From NCBI GenBank assembly GCA_023146355.1, contig JAGLCH010000377.1:1-15972 (forward strand): a DNA stretch of 15,972 nucleotides, in the 5' to 3' direction. The notes under the pieces were generated by a model. It was not told where the DNA came from and made no database searches. It was given only the letters and a program-made list of their open reading frames with translations. A program made the position numbers and the translations under genes. Shown here in pieces: positions 1 through 7,594 of this stretch (positions are counted from its first letter, which is position 1; each line of letters opens with the position of its first letter). This DNA comes from Bacteriovoracaceae bacterium (GTDB lineage: Bacteria; Bdellovibrionota; Bacteriovoracia; Bacteriovoracales; Bacteriovoracaceae).

Positions 1-18
1 CCGCATATAGGTATTAAT

Positions 19-774
19 ATGAATAATTTTCAGCTCATAAGTAAGACAATAAAAGACATTCTCAAAACTAGAGGCCTAAGCTATTGTCACCTCGCCGATA
101 AGATCGGGATGGCAGAATCTTCTATTAAAAGGATTTTAAATGCTGAAGATACGAGCATTGTTAAGCTTTCATCGATCGCAGATGCCCTAGATATAAGTCT
201 CTTTGAACTTATTAACCTTAGTGCCCCAAGTGAGGATCTTTTTTTTACTCTTGATGAGTCACAGGAGAGGTTTTTATCAATGAACCTCAACTATATGGTG
301 ATCTTTGCAGAGATGGCAGAAGGAATAAAAGATCCAGCAGAACTGATGGAGACTTTTAAAATTACTGAAAAAAAACTTTTCGTATATCTGAAAAAATTTG
401 ATGATTTAGGCCTTATTGAGCTAGGCGCTAAAAATAAGTATAAACTTATCCCGAGGGGCCAGTGGAAGATAGCTCGAGCAGGAGCATTAGCTCAAACAAT
501 GATCGATGAAAGTTATCACGGCTTTTACAATGTTTTTTTGAAAAAGCTGGAAACAAGAAAAGACGCAGAGTATGAATCAAATACTCAGCTAGTAACGAAA
601 GACAGCTATAAGCACTACCTGACAGCGCTGGCGCAAGTGAACAAAGAGTTTAGACTAAGTGCTCAGCGCGACTCTATTGTGAATAAGAAGGAAAACCTTA
701 TCAATATAACAACAATACAGGGAAGCGCTGTCTGGGGGCCATTTGAGCACCTTAGAGCAACTCTAAAGTATTAA
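19..774 (+). CDS. Xre-family transcriptional regulator with second winged-helix-like domain
   Basis: This 251-residue cytoplasmic DNA-binding protein has an N-terminal Xre/Cro helix-turn-helix at about residues 8-66. The recognition region is around GMAESSIKRIL, followed by a segment (IADALDISLFELI) typical of the family. A second region, about residues 85-146, looks like a winged helix (KKLFVYLKKFDDLGLIE, then a basic strand pair). The last 100 residues are mixed and have no motif I recognise. The architecture resembles the two-part regulators common in Bdellovibrio-like bacteria, but I cannot assign a family. The ATG has a weak AGGT about 7 bases upstream, close to the window edge. The stop codon overlaps the stop of the convergent radical SAM gene. 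The target genes are unknown. HTH regulator is a secure call; the ligand and regulon are not visible. Confidence 0.85.
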   Translation: MNNFQLISKTIKDILKTRGLSYCHLADKIGMAESSIKRILNAEDTSIVKLSSIADALDISLFELINLSAPSEDLFFTLDESQERFLSMNLNYMVIFAEMAEGIKDPAELMETFKITEKKLFVYLKKFDDLGLIELGAKNKYKLIPRGQWKIARAGALAQTMIDESYHGFYNVFLKKLETRKDAEYESNTQLVTKDSYKHYLTALAQVNKEFRLSAQRDSIVNKKENLINITTIQGSAVWGPFEHLRATLKY

Positions 775-1466
775 GTGAATACACCAAAATCCTTATTATC
801 AAACAAAACATCTATTTTCTCCACATTTTCAAGGTGGCGATACTCTTTATAGAACCACTCAACAAGCTCTTCATCACGCTTAAGAGGTGTTGTATTTTCT
901 ATAAATACATTGATGCAGCCGTACTTGAAATGCTTTAGAAGAATATCAATATCTCGCCTGATCATCTCTTTTGTTTGACCGACGATTCCCACCATCAAAC
1001 AAACAGAATCAACAGTCTCAGCGACTTCTTCAATCGAGTTATAGACCATACCCTTCTTAAGCACCCTATTTCTAAAGTCATCATCAAAGCTCTCCACTCC
1101 GACTTTAATAATTACAGGGATATCAAAGTGATCTCTTAGTTCTTGAAACTGATTTTTGTATAGCCAGTGAGATTCAAAGTAAATGGTTTGAATCCCTCTC
1201 TCTTTTACAATTTGATCGATGAGTAGCCTTGTGGCATCAGGAAGTTCATAGACACTTCCTGAGTTCACAATCTCAAGATGTCCATACTCTCCAGTAACCT
1301 GAGAGAGAATTCCCTCGTTGAACTCAACTAGTTCTTTTTCAATCTCACCATTATCATCTATATAGTCACAAAAGGTACATCGCCCCCACTTGCAGGGAAA
1401 TGAACGCAAAAGAACAATCTCCCGCTTAATACCAGTAAGAATTTTAGAGTAGCGACTCACATCCAT
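771..1466 (-). CDS. Small radical SAM protein, candidate queuine-salvage lyase (QueL-like)
   Basis: This 231-residue protein carries a cysteine triad at C25, C30 and C33 (CX4CX2C, in the context PCKWGRCTFCDY), which would bind the [4Fe-4S] cluster. Further on are GSVYELPD (about 70-77) and GVESFDDDFRNRVLKKG (about 123-139), which fit a radical SAM core. The spacing is one residue longer than the canonical CX3CX2C. I moved the start to the ATG at 1466: an AGGAGG lies 6 bases upstream, whereas the longer frame starts at a TTG before that site. The gene overlaps the end of the queuosine-precursor transporter by 23 bases, so translation is probably coupled and both sit under the same preQ1-type riboswitch. 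From family knowledge, clostridial queuine salvage pairs a YhhQ transporter with the radical SAM lyase QueL. Assigning that reaction here is inference; an RaSEA-related or other 7-deazaguanine enzyme is also possible. Confidence 0.75.
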   Translation of the reverse strand: MDVSRYSKILTGIKREIVLLRSFPCKWGRCTFCDYIDDNGEIEKELVEFNEGILSQVTGEYGHLEIVNSGSVYELPDATRLLIDQIVKERGIQTIYFESHWLYKNQFQELRDHFDIPVIIKVGVESFDDDFRNRVLKKGMVYNSIEEVAETVDSVCLMVGIVGQTKEMIRRDIDILLKHFKYGCINVFIENTTPLKRDEELVEWFYKEYRHLENVEKIDVLFDNKDFGVFT

Positions 1467-2157
1467 CTTCGACCTCCTGTACAAAATGCTTTTCTTTAAT
1501 CATATGTGCCAGATATACGAAGGGAGTATCGGCAGCAGCGACAATCCACTTTAAGATATAGGTAGAAAGAAAAATTTCACCTAACACTGGAAGCGGATAA
1601 ACTCCACCAAATGCAATTGCGGTAAATATAAGAGTATCAAACAGCTGGCTAACCATAGTTGATGCATTGTTACGCAGCCAGATATATTTTTGTCCTGGAA
1701 AAAGTTTTTTCCAAAACCCATAGGCCCATACGTCATGAAACTGAGCAGTAGCGTAAGCGATTAAACTTGCGAGAGCAAAACGTGGCATCAAGCTGAAGAT
1801 TGTAACCATACTTTTTTGAGCAAAATCATTTTGAGATGGTGCAAAATAAAGAGAAAGATTCATAATAAGCGCGAAAGAGATTAGCGAGAAGAAGCCGATA
1901 TAAACCGCTTTCTTAGCATGCTCGCGTCCGTAGTTTTCAGATAAAATATCTGTTACCAAAAAAGAGGTGGCATAAACGACATTCCCCAGAGTAGATTCAA
2001 ACCCAAAAAGTTCAACCATCTTAACAACTTGAATATTTGCCAAAATTGTTGAAATAGGTATCCAAATATAAAGACCAGTTCGGCCTGCTACACGGTAGAT
2101 AAAAATCACAAGTAAGAAGTTAACAAGGAGCAGCACGCCCCAAAGGATTTCATTCAT
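1444..2157 (-). CDS. yhhQ: Queuosine precursor transporter, YhhQ/VUT family
   Basis: This 237-residue inner-membrane protein has about six hydrophobic segments. It carries the two signature regions of the VUT_1/YhhQ family: TDILSENYG (about residue 70) and RNNASTMVSQLFDT (about 165-178). The family imports the tRNA-queuosine precursors preQ0, preQ1 or queuine, and E. coli YhhQ is of similar size (about 221 residues). The frame stays open upstream to 2238, but that stretch forms a preQ1-I-like riboswitch. A GGAG lies 5 bases before the second of two adjacent ATGs, so I use the ATG at 2157; the ATG at 2160 is possible. The gene overlaps the following radical SAM gene by 23 bases. Expression is probably limited at translation initiation by preQ1 or a related base. 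The riboswitch and the family assignment support each other. Confidence 0.9.
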   Translation of the reverse strand: MNEILWGVLLLVNFLLVIFIYRVAGRTGLYIWIPISTILANIQVVKMVELFGFESTLGNVVYATSFLVTDILSENYGREHAKKAVYIGFFSLISFALIMNLSLYFAPSQNDFAQKSMVTIFSLMPRFALASLIAYATAQFHDVWAYGFWKKLFPGQKYIWLRNNASTMVSQLFDTLIFTAIAFGGVYPLPVLGEIFLSTYILKWIVAAADTPFVYLAHMIKEKHFVQEVEDGCESLL

Positions 2158-2162
2158 CATTT

Positions 2163-2200
2163 CTCCAGTTTTATTTATGTGGGTTGATTCTGGTACCACA
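2163..2200 (-). promoter_or_regulatory. preQ1-I-like riboswitch overlapping the transporter ribosome binding site
   Basis: Read on the minus strand, UGUGG (2200-2196) pairs perfectly with CCACA (2182-2178) to make a 5-bp P1. The 13-base loop between them holds CCAG (2193-2190). An A-rich tail, UAAAUAAAA, follows P1 and ends in CUGG (2168-2165), which pairs perfectly with that CCAG to make a 4-bp pseudoknot P2. This is the H-type pseudoknot layout of preQ1-I aptamers: short P1, A-rich tail, P2. The last two bases of P2 are the first two of the GGAG Shine-Dalgarno, so ligand binding should hide the ribosome binding site (translational OFF switch). It lies directly before a YhhQ-family transporter, a known preQ1-riboswitch target. 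The fold was read by eye, without a covariance-model score. Confidence 0.8.
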
Positions 2201-2209
2201 ATTTGAGGC

Positions 2210-2238
2210 ATACTATTGCATGGCACTGCAAACGACAA
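2210..2238 (-). promoter_or_regulatory. Predicted sigma-70-type promoter for the queuosine transporter unit
   Basis: On the minus strand, TTGTCG (2238-2233; 4 of 6 to consensus) lies 17 bases from TAGTAT (2215-2210; 4 of 6). Transcription would start at about 2203, just ahead of the riboswitch P1 stem at 2200, which gives a compact leader. The boxes are individually modest; the spacing and the fit to the aptamer are the main support. Confidence 0.45.
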
Positions 2239-2308
2239 GGAAAATCAAATACAAACTACAAACCGAATCATTCCTATTCTTTTGCTCAGTTTATGATTAC
2301 TATATTTC

Positions 2309-3502
2309 ATGAAAAAACTTCTACTGCTACTCCTAATTCTTTCCACTGCCTCTACCTTCGCTTTTGATTATAAAGTTAAAGGTAACAAAAGATCTAAAAG
2401 TAAATATATCAAAGCTGTTACAAAAAGATGCCTTCAAAGCAATGACGGCCAGTATGATAAGGAGCTACTAGACCAGTGTATCTTTAACGAAAAGATATTC
2501 ACAAAGGTCACTACGAAAAAACTAGGAAATACTATTTTCATTGAAGTAGAAGACAAGTGGACTCTAATTCCAGTCCCCAAATACAGCACCGATGGCCAAG
2601 ACAAAACTTTGGGAGCTTATCTCGTTGAAAGAAATTTTCTAGGAAAAAGAAAGTTACTAGTTCTAGGTGCCTCGATATCAACGAAAGGTAACTCATTTTT
2701 TTTGATGCTGAAGGATCCCGCAGTTTTCCAATCGCGCTATACTCTTTTGACCAGAGTAATTAAGGCTTCAAATACTCTTTCAAATATGGACCAAAATAGA
2801 ACACTCTATTCAATGAAGCAGGACCTAAGCTCTGCCATGGTTTCCTCAGGGTATTACTACTCTGACAAACTCAATATCTCGCTAGGTCTAAAATACACCG
2901 AAAAAAAATTCACAAGGGATCAGACTTATCTTCCACGATCAAACCATTACAGCTCCCAGGCAAATCTACTCCTAGATTACAGCGATACAAAATACAAGTT
3001 TTTCTTCAATGAGGGAGTCGAGGTAAAACTAAATACTGCCTATGACGTAATAACAAGTGAAAATAAAAACAAGCTAAACTTCAAAATTGAATTCGGTCAT
3101 CAAAAGGTTTTTTTCAAAAATCACGTTTTACAAATTCGTTCGAACTACTATAGAGAATTTTATTCCGAATATCATTTAACAGAAAAGTTTGGAGGAAAAA
3201 AAGGTGCGCGTGGAATAAAAAAACGTACCCTTTGGACTGATGAAATTATCAATCTTGCCTTTGACTATCAGGTAAAAATAAAAGAGTTTAAGTCAGGTGT
3301 TATCACCATCGCACCATTCCTTGACCTTGGAAGCTATCGCACTCTAGATTCTCCAAAAGAACATGAGAATTACATGTCATATGGAGCGGGAGCTTACTAC
3401 TATATTAAAAAGATTGATCTTCCGGCCATGGGAATTCAAGCAGGAGTTAACCCTAAGAATATGGGACGTTTCTTTGGTCTTTATATTGGAGGCAATGGCT
3501 AA
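2309..3502 (+). CDS. Outer-membrane Omp85/BamA-like barrel protein with signal peptide
   Basis: This 397-residue protein has a clear Sec signal peptide: MKK, a leucine-rich core, and probable cleavage after A18 (TFA, then FDYK). Residues about 20-76 read like one POTRA-type domain (YKVKGNKRSKSKYI... then IFTKVTTKKLGNTIFIEVEDKWTLIP). The remainder has alternating hydrophobic/polar strands rich in Tyr and Gly, as expected of a beta-barrel, with a Gly-rich end. One POTRA plus a barrel places it near the short Omp85/surface-antigen proteins, but the match is structural rather than motif-based. No Shine-Dalgarno is visible before the ATG. A TATGAT (2292-2297) would start transcription only a few bases ahead of it. 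The gene diverges from the transporter unit. Its cargo or role is unknown; a general assembly role (true BamA) is unlikely given its size and lack of multiple POTRA domains. Confidence 0.65.
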   Translation: MKKLLLLLLILSTASTFAFDYKVKGNKRSKSKYIKAVTKRCLQSNDGQYDKELLDQCIFNEKIFTKVTTKKLGNTIFIEVEDKWTLIPVPKYSTDGQDKTLGAYLVERNFLGKRKLLVLGASISTKGNSFFLMLKDPAVFQSRYTLLTRVIKASNTLSNMDQNRTLYSMKQDLSSAMVSSGYYYSDKLNISLGLKYTEKKFTRDQTYLPRSNHYSSQANLLLDYSDTKYKFFFNEGVEVKLNTAYDVITSENKNKLNFKIEFGHQKVFFKNHVLQIRSNYYREFYSEYHLTEKFGGKKGARGIKKRTLWTDEIINLAFDYQVKIKEFKSGVITIAPFLDLGSYRTLDSPKEHENYMSYGAGAYYYIKKIDLPAMGIQAGVNPKNMGRFFGLYIGGNG

Positions 3503-3505
3503 CTC

Positions 3506-3536
3506 GAAAAATTATAGGCCCGCATGACGGGCCTAT
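3506..3536 (-). terminator. Rho-independent terminator of the purine operon (after ssnA)
   Basis: A perfect 9-bp GC-rich stem, ATAGGCCCG (3514-3522) with CGGGCCTAT (3528-3536), closes a 5-base loop. On the minus strand it is followed by AATTTTTCG, a five-T run. It lies 27 bases past the ssnA stop. It could also stop plus-strand transcripts from the outer-membrane gene, but there is no T run on that side. Confidence 0.85.
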
Positions 3537-3563
3537 GTTATAAAGAAAATATAGGAGCGAATA

Positions 3564-4886
3564 CTAAAAACGTTCCCATAACTTATCGGCCAATTCTTTT
3601 GCTTTAGCAGCAATCATCTCTTCATCAAGATGTAGAATGATTTTGTTCTCCATAAGAACTTTACCATTGGCAATAGTTGTATCCACTGGAGCGTGAGGGA
3701 TACCAAAGAGCAAGTGACCGTAAAATGTATTATCAGAGAGCTCTGTCGGAGTGAAATAATCGATAAGAATTACATCCGCCTTATTACCTTCTGCCAAGAT
3801 GCCTACTCCGGTGCCGGGAAATAGTCTTTCAGCAATCTTTGCGTTATTGATCGCAAGCATATTGATACACTCCATAAAACCAGCACAAGGATCTTTTCTT
3901 GTAAGCTTATGTAGCCAGTGAGCTGTTCGTAATTCTTCAGTCATATTCACAGTCATCGCATCAGTACCAAGGCCTACTAGAATTCCTTTTTCCTGAAGCT
4001 TAAAGATATCAGCAACACCAACTGCATTATTCATATTTGACTGTGGATTGTGAACGACCATTGTGTCACTTTCTTTAAGAAGATCAATCTCTTTGTCGTC
4101 AACATGAACACAGTGGACGCAGATTGTATCCTTGCCAAGAATTCCGTGTTTATCAAAGCGCTCTACAACGCTCATTCCGGTCATCTTTTTCGTTTCAACT
4201 TGATCGGCCATATCTTCAGCTGTATGAACATGAAATCCTGTACCAATCGATTTTGCTGCATCAGCGGCCTTTTCCATTGTCTCTTCACCAATAGTGAAAG
4301 AAGCGTGAAGACCAAACATTCCATGAAGTTGATCATCACCTTTATCGCGACACTCTTTAATGAAATTGATATTTTCGTCAATCCCCTCCTCAGCAATTTT
4401 TGCACCATCACGATCAGAAAGTTCATAACAAGTACTTACTCTAAGACCTGATTCCTTACCTGCTTTAGCAATTTCATTAAGAGAACCAGTAACTGCAAAA
4501 GGAGATGCATGGTGATCGAGAAGAGTTGTTGTACCCTTCTGGATTGCATTGATAAGAGGAATAATTGTTGAGTAGTAGCAATCATCAAGAGTAAGCTTCT
4601 TATCTAGTCTCCACCATAAGTTATTTAAAACCTCAGTAAAGTTTGCAGATGGGGCAGCTTTGCCAAGCCCTCGAACCATAGTTGAATAAAAGTGCATATG
4701 GGCATTAATGAAACCAGGCATAACAAGCTTACCATGGGCATTGATTGTTTTGTCGGCCTTCGCCTCAATGTTTTTCCCAATTTTTGTTATTCTGTCATTT
4801 TCGATTAGTAAGTCATGACCATGGAGAACCTTATTGTTTTCCCCAAGAGTAACGACAGTACCGTTTTTAATTAAAATTGAGCTCAT
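3564..4886 (-). CDS. ssnA: Putative aminohydrolase SsnA (amidohydrolase superfamily)
   Basis: This 440-residue enzyme is almost the length of E. coli SsnA (about 442). The metal-site motifs of the TrzN/guanine-deaminase-like amidohydrolases are present in order: HMH at 63-65 in MPGFINAHMHF, GLHASFT at 192-198, HVHTAED with H219/H221/E224, VHCVH around 258-261, and GTD with D309. The N-terminal strands (ILIKNGTVVTL) and the C-terminal VDTTIANGKVL form the usual small beta-domain. A GAGGA lies 5 bases before the ATG. It is the last gene of the operon, 50 bases after the xanthine-dehydrogenase-like gene and before a strong terminator. The family is found with selenium-dependent molybdenum hydroxylases and probably hydrolyses or deaminates a purine or ring-opened product. 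The exact substrate is inferred from context. Confidence 0.92.
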   Translation of the reverse strand: MSSILIKNGTVVTLGENNKVLHGHDLLIENDRITKIGKNIEAKADKTINAHGKLVMPGFINAHMHFYSTMVRGLGKAAPSANFTEVLNNLWWRLDKKLTLDDCYYSTIIPLINAIQKGTTTLLDHHASPFAVTGSLNEIAKAGKESGLRVSTCYELSDRDGAKIAEEGIDENINFIKECRDKGDDQLHGMFGLHASFTIGEETMEKAADAAKSIGTGFHVHTAEDMADQVETKKMTGMSVVERFDKHGILGKDTICVHCVHVDDKEIDLLKESDTMVVHNPQSNMNNAVGVADIFKLQEKGILVGLGTDAMTVNMTEELRTAHWLHKLTRKDPCAGFMECINMLAINNAKIAERLFPGTGVGILAEGNKADVILIDYFTPTELSDNTFYGHLLFGIPHAPVDTTIANGKVLMENKIILHLDEEMIAAKAKELADKLWERF

Positions 4887-4903
4887 GAATTCCTCACAAA
4901 ATA

Positions 4904-4931
4904 GATGTGACCATTGTTAGATGGCCACATC
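4904..4931 (-). other. Intercistronic hairpin between xdh-like gene and ssnA
   Basis: In the minus-strand transcript GATGTGGCCAT pairs with AUGGUCACAUC, giving an 11-bp stem (one G-U) around a 6-base loop. It begins 5 bases after the upstream stop codon and ends before the ssnA Shine-Dalgarno. Only a short T run (TATTTTG) follows, so it may be a weak attenuator or a 3'-end stabiliser rather than a full terminator. Confidence 0.7.
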
Positions 4932-4936
4932 CTTAA

Positions 4937-7537
4937 TTATTTTTTCTTATTAATTCCTATGGGAAGAGAAAACCTTCTTACACCATCGTATTGGTAAAGG
5001 GCAGTTGCAATACAAGCGGCAGTTGGAACAAGTCCAATTTCTCCGATTCCTTTTGCTCCGTATGGACCGTGCTCATCACCACCTTCGATACCGATAACTT
5101 CGATTTCGGGAAGATCCTTAGGACGGATAATTCCAAGTTTTCCAAGTTTAGTGTGTACAGGATAACCATCTTTCATTGCAAAGTTCTCAGAGAGGGCATA
5201 ACCCATCCCCATATGAACACCACCTTCAACTTGTCCCTCGAAAAGATTTTTATTCATAATGCGTCCAGCATCGTGGGCAGCAATAATCTTTTTTATCTTT
5301 CCAGTTTCCTCATCTAAAATGCAAACCTGAGTGGCATATCCATATGAGTAGTGAGTGACGGGACTTGGTGGTGGATTATCTCCAAAAGAGTTTGTTGTCC
5401 AATCACAGACCCACTCTCCTCTGTATTCTTTTCCTACAAGATCCTCAAGAGATTTTCCAGAGTTAAGATCACAGATAAGCCCCTTACAGGCCTCAATCAG
5501 AGAGTTTCCAAGAAGAGAAGTTCCGCGGGAAGATGTCGTCATTCCGCATACTGCTTCCTCAGCGGTATCAACTTTTACTTCCATAAAAGCGGGATCGATT
5601 CCTGTTTCTTCGCAGACTGTATGCATTGCCATAGTGTGAACACCTTGGCCCATCTCAGTCCACCCGTGGTGAATTACCACATGGTCAGAAGCTTCAATCA
5701 CAATCTTGGCCTGTGCAGTATCGGCCATTCCATTTCCAACACCAGTATTTTTTATACCTGTTGCAATACCTGCGTATTTTGCTGCTTGAAATTCTTCTTT
5801 AACAGCAAGAAGAGTTTCTTTAAGCCCGATACCACCAGTAATCTTTTGCCCAGTAGCAGTTACCCCACCGATTTCAAGTGCATTATCGTAACGAAACTGC
5901 CATCGATCAAATCCACCTTGCTCGCAAAGATCATCTAGTAAATTTTCAAACGCAAAAGCGGTTTGGTTGACCCCGAAACCTCTCATGGCACCACAAGGGA
6001 CGTTATTGGTGTAAAGTGCCATTGCCTCAAGATCCATCGCAGGAACAGAGTAAGCAGATGTTGCGTGACCTGCTGCTCTTTCAAGAACTTTCATCCCCAC
6101 TGATGCATAAGCTCCGGTATCTCCGTGGATACGGCACTCAACAAAAGAGATAAGTCCATTCTTGTCACATCCGACCTTATACTTCATTCGCATGGGGTGT
6201 CTTTTGGGGTGCATACACAGCGACTCAACACGTGTGAGAAATACTCTTACTGGAGCATCTACTAAAAGCGCCATAAGCGCAGCGTGCCCCTGAACAGTAA
6301 GATCTTCCTTACCACCAAAACCACCACCATTTTGAATTTGGTGAACTCTTACACGGTCTTTTGGAAGATCTAGGATCTTCATAACTTGCTTACGATCTTC
6401 GTAAGCGCCCTGACCTTGTGAAAAAAGTTCAACGCCTGGAACTTTATCTAGTCCCCATGGTTCCATTGAGCGAGCGACACAACACTCCGTCTCAATGAAT
6501 GCATGCTCAATACGTTGGGTGTAATAAGTCCCCTTAGAGATATATGCGGTATTAGAAAGCGCAGTTTGAAAGTCACCACGCTTGAGCTTAGACTGACTCA
6601 AAATATTTGTATTGGCACCTGGATGAACAATTGGAGCATCACTTTTTAGAGCTTGATCAACTGTTGTTACGGGTTCAAGCACATCATACTGAATCTCAAT
6701 TAACTTAACTGCTTCACGGGCAATTTCTTCAGTATCGGCAATTACAGAAGCAAGAACATCGCCAATATAGCGTGTGGTCTCGCCCTCTGCGATCATAAAC
6801 GGCCAATCCTGACGAATAAGGCCGATCATATTTTCACCTGGAACATCAGCATGAGTGAGTACGCGGTGAACACCTTTAAGCTTCTCTGCTTTTTTAGTAT
6901 TGATCTTTTTAACTACTGCACGTGGATGATCAGAAAACTTGAGAGCTCCATGAAGCATACCTTCAAACTTTAAGTCACAAACATATGGCCGTTGCCCCAA
7001 AACAGTATCGTATGAGTCATACTTATGTAGACGACTACCGACCTTACCATCCTGCTCTTCTCGAGTTACAAAACTTATGTTTTCGCGTAATGCCTTTGCG
7101 ACACGCAAAATGGCCTCAATGACCTTAATGTAACCTGTACATCGACATATGTGCTTATTAAGAGCGGCAACAACCTCATCCTTTGAAGGATCAGGATTTT
7201 CCATGATTAGCGCAGCAGATGTCGCAACGATTCCAGGAATACAGAAACCACATTGAACAGCTCCTTCATCGGCAAAAATATTGCCAAATGCTGCTTGAAC
7301 TTTTTCTTCAAGACCTTCAACTGTCGTTACCGTTTTCCCAGCAAGTGTCTTCATTTTCGTAAGACAACTATTAACTGATTTTCCATTAATGATTACAGCA
7401 CAAGCACCACAAGCACCTTGCTTTGAGCATCCATCTTTTGGAGAAGTAATATCAAGGTCATCTCTTAAAAATAACAAAAGCGACCTCTCAGGATCACCTT
7501 GATAATTTAGCGTTTCTCCGTTTAGAACAAATTCCAT
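4937..7537 (-). CDS. Selenium-dependent-type xanthine dehydrogenase, Fe-S and molybdopterin domains fused
   Basis: This 866-residue molybdenum hydroxylase is made in one chain. Residues 1-80 are a plant-type [2Fe-2S] ferredoxin domain (C37, C43, C46, C58). Residues about 85-150 are the second [2Fe-2S] domain (QCGFC with C96/C99, CRCTGY with C131/C133). The rest is the molybdopterin subunit, with GGGFGGKED, the AMRGFG loop, and GAKGIGEIG, whose glutamate at about 833 is the expected catalytic base. No FAD domain lies between the Fe-S and Mo parts. The length and layout match the Se-dependent xanthine dehydrogenase family rather than XdhABC. In that family selenium is a labile cofactor, not selenocysteine, and no in-frame UGA occurs here. 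GGGGA lies upstream of the ATG. Position between ygeY and ssnA supports a purine substrate. The electron acceptor and selenium-insertion proteins are not in the window. Confidence 0.9.
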   Translation of the reverse strand: MEFVLNGETLNYQGDPERSLLLFLRDDLDITSPKDGCSKQGACGACAVIINGKSVNSCLTKMKTLAGKTVTTVEGLEEKVQAAFGNIFADEGAVQCGFCIPGIVATSAALIMENPDPSKDEVVAALNKHICRCTGYIKVIEAILRVAKALRENISFVTREEQDGKVGSRLHKYDSYDTVLGQRPYVCDLKFEGMLHGALKFSDHPRAVVKKINTKKAEKLKGVHRVLTHADVPGENMIGLIRQDWPFMIAEGETTRYIGDVLASVIADTEEIAREAVKLIEIQYDVLEPVTTVDQALKSDAPIVHPGANTNILSQSKLKRGDFQTALSNTAYISKGTYYTQRIEHAFIETECCVARSMEPWGLDKVPGVELFSQGQGAYEDRKQVMKILDLPKDRVRVHQIQNGGGFGGKEDLTVQGHAALMALLVDAPVRVFLTRVESLCMHPKRHPMRMKYKVGCDKNGLISFVECRIHGDTGAYASVGMKVLERAAGHATSAYSVPAMDLEAMALYTNNVPCGAMRGFGVNQTAFAFENLLDDLCEQGGFDRWQFRYDNALEIGGVTATGQKITGGIGLKETLLAVKEEFQAAKYAGIATGIKNTGVGNGMADTAQAKIVIEASDHVVIHHGWTEMGQGVHTMAMHTVCEETGIDPAFMEVKVDTAEEAVCGMTTSSRGTSLLGNSLIEACKGLICDLNSGKSLEDLVGKEYRGEWVCDWTTNSFGDNPPPSPVTHYSYGYATQVCILDEETGKIKKIIAAHDAGRIMNKNLFEGQVEGGVHMGMGYALSENFAMKDGYPVHTKLGKLGIIRPKDLPEIEVIGIEGGDEHGPYGAKGIGEIGLVPTAACIATALYQYDGVRRFSLPIGINKKK

Positions 7538-7560
7538 TTTCTATTCCCCTTATGAATAGT

Positions 7561-7586
7561 GAGGAGAAGGCATAGGCCCTCTCCCC
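7561..7586 (-). other. Intercistronic hairpin between ygeY and xdh-like gene
   Basis: On the minus strand GGAGAGGGC pairs with GCCUUCUCC (7584-7576 with 7571-7563) around a CUAU loop, and two more outer pairs give an 11-bp stem with two G-U pairs. It starts 8 bases after the ygeY stop. No T run follows, so it is not a normal terminator. A role in mRNA stability or processing is inference. Confidence 0.7.
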
Positions 7587-7594
7587 AAGAACAA

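Noticed and set aside
2158..2238. N-terminal extension of the transporter frame
   Set aside because: This stretch forms the promoter and the preQ1-like aptamer, and a good Shine-Dalgarno lies directly before the downstream ATG.
4050..4451. 133-codon open frame antisense to ssnA
   Set aside because: It lies wholly inside a well-supported gene on the other strand and has no recognisable protein features.
5351..5938. 195-codon open frame opposite the xanthine-dehydrogenase-like gene
   Set aside because: It is a shadow of the dehydrogenase frame; its protein is Ser/Cys/His-rich, low in motifs, and has no ribosome site.
4937..7537. Possible selenocysteine (UGA) in the dehydrogenase
   Set aside because: The frame has no internal UGA; selenium in this family is a labile cofactor.
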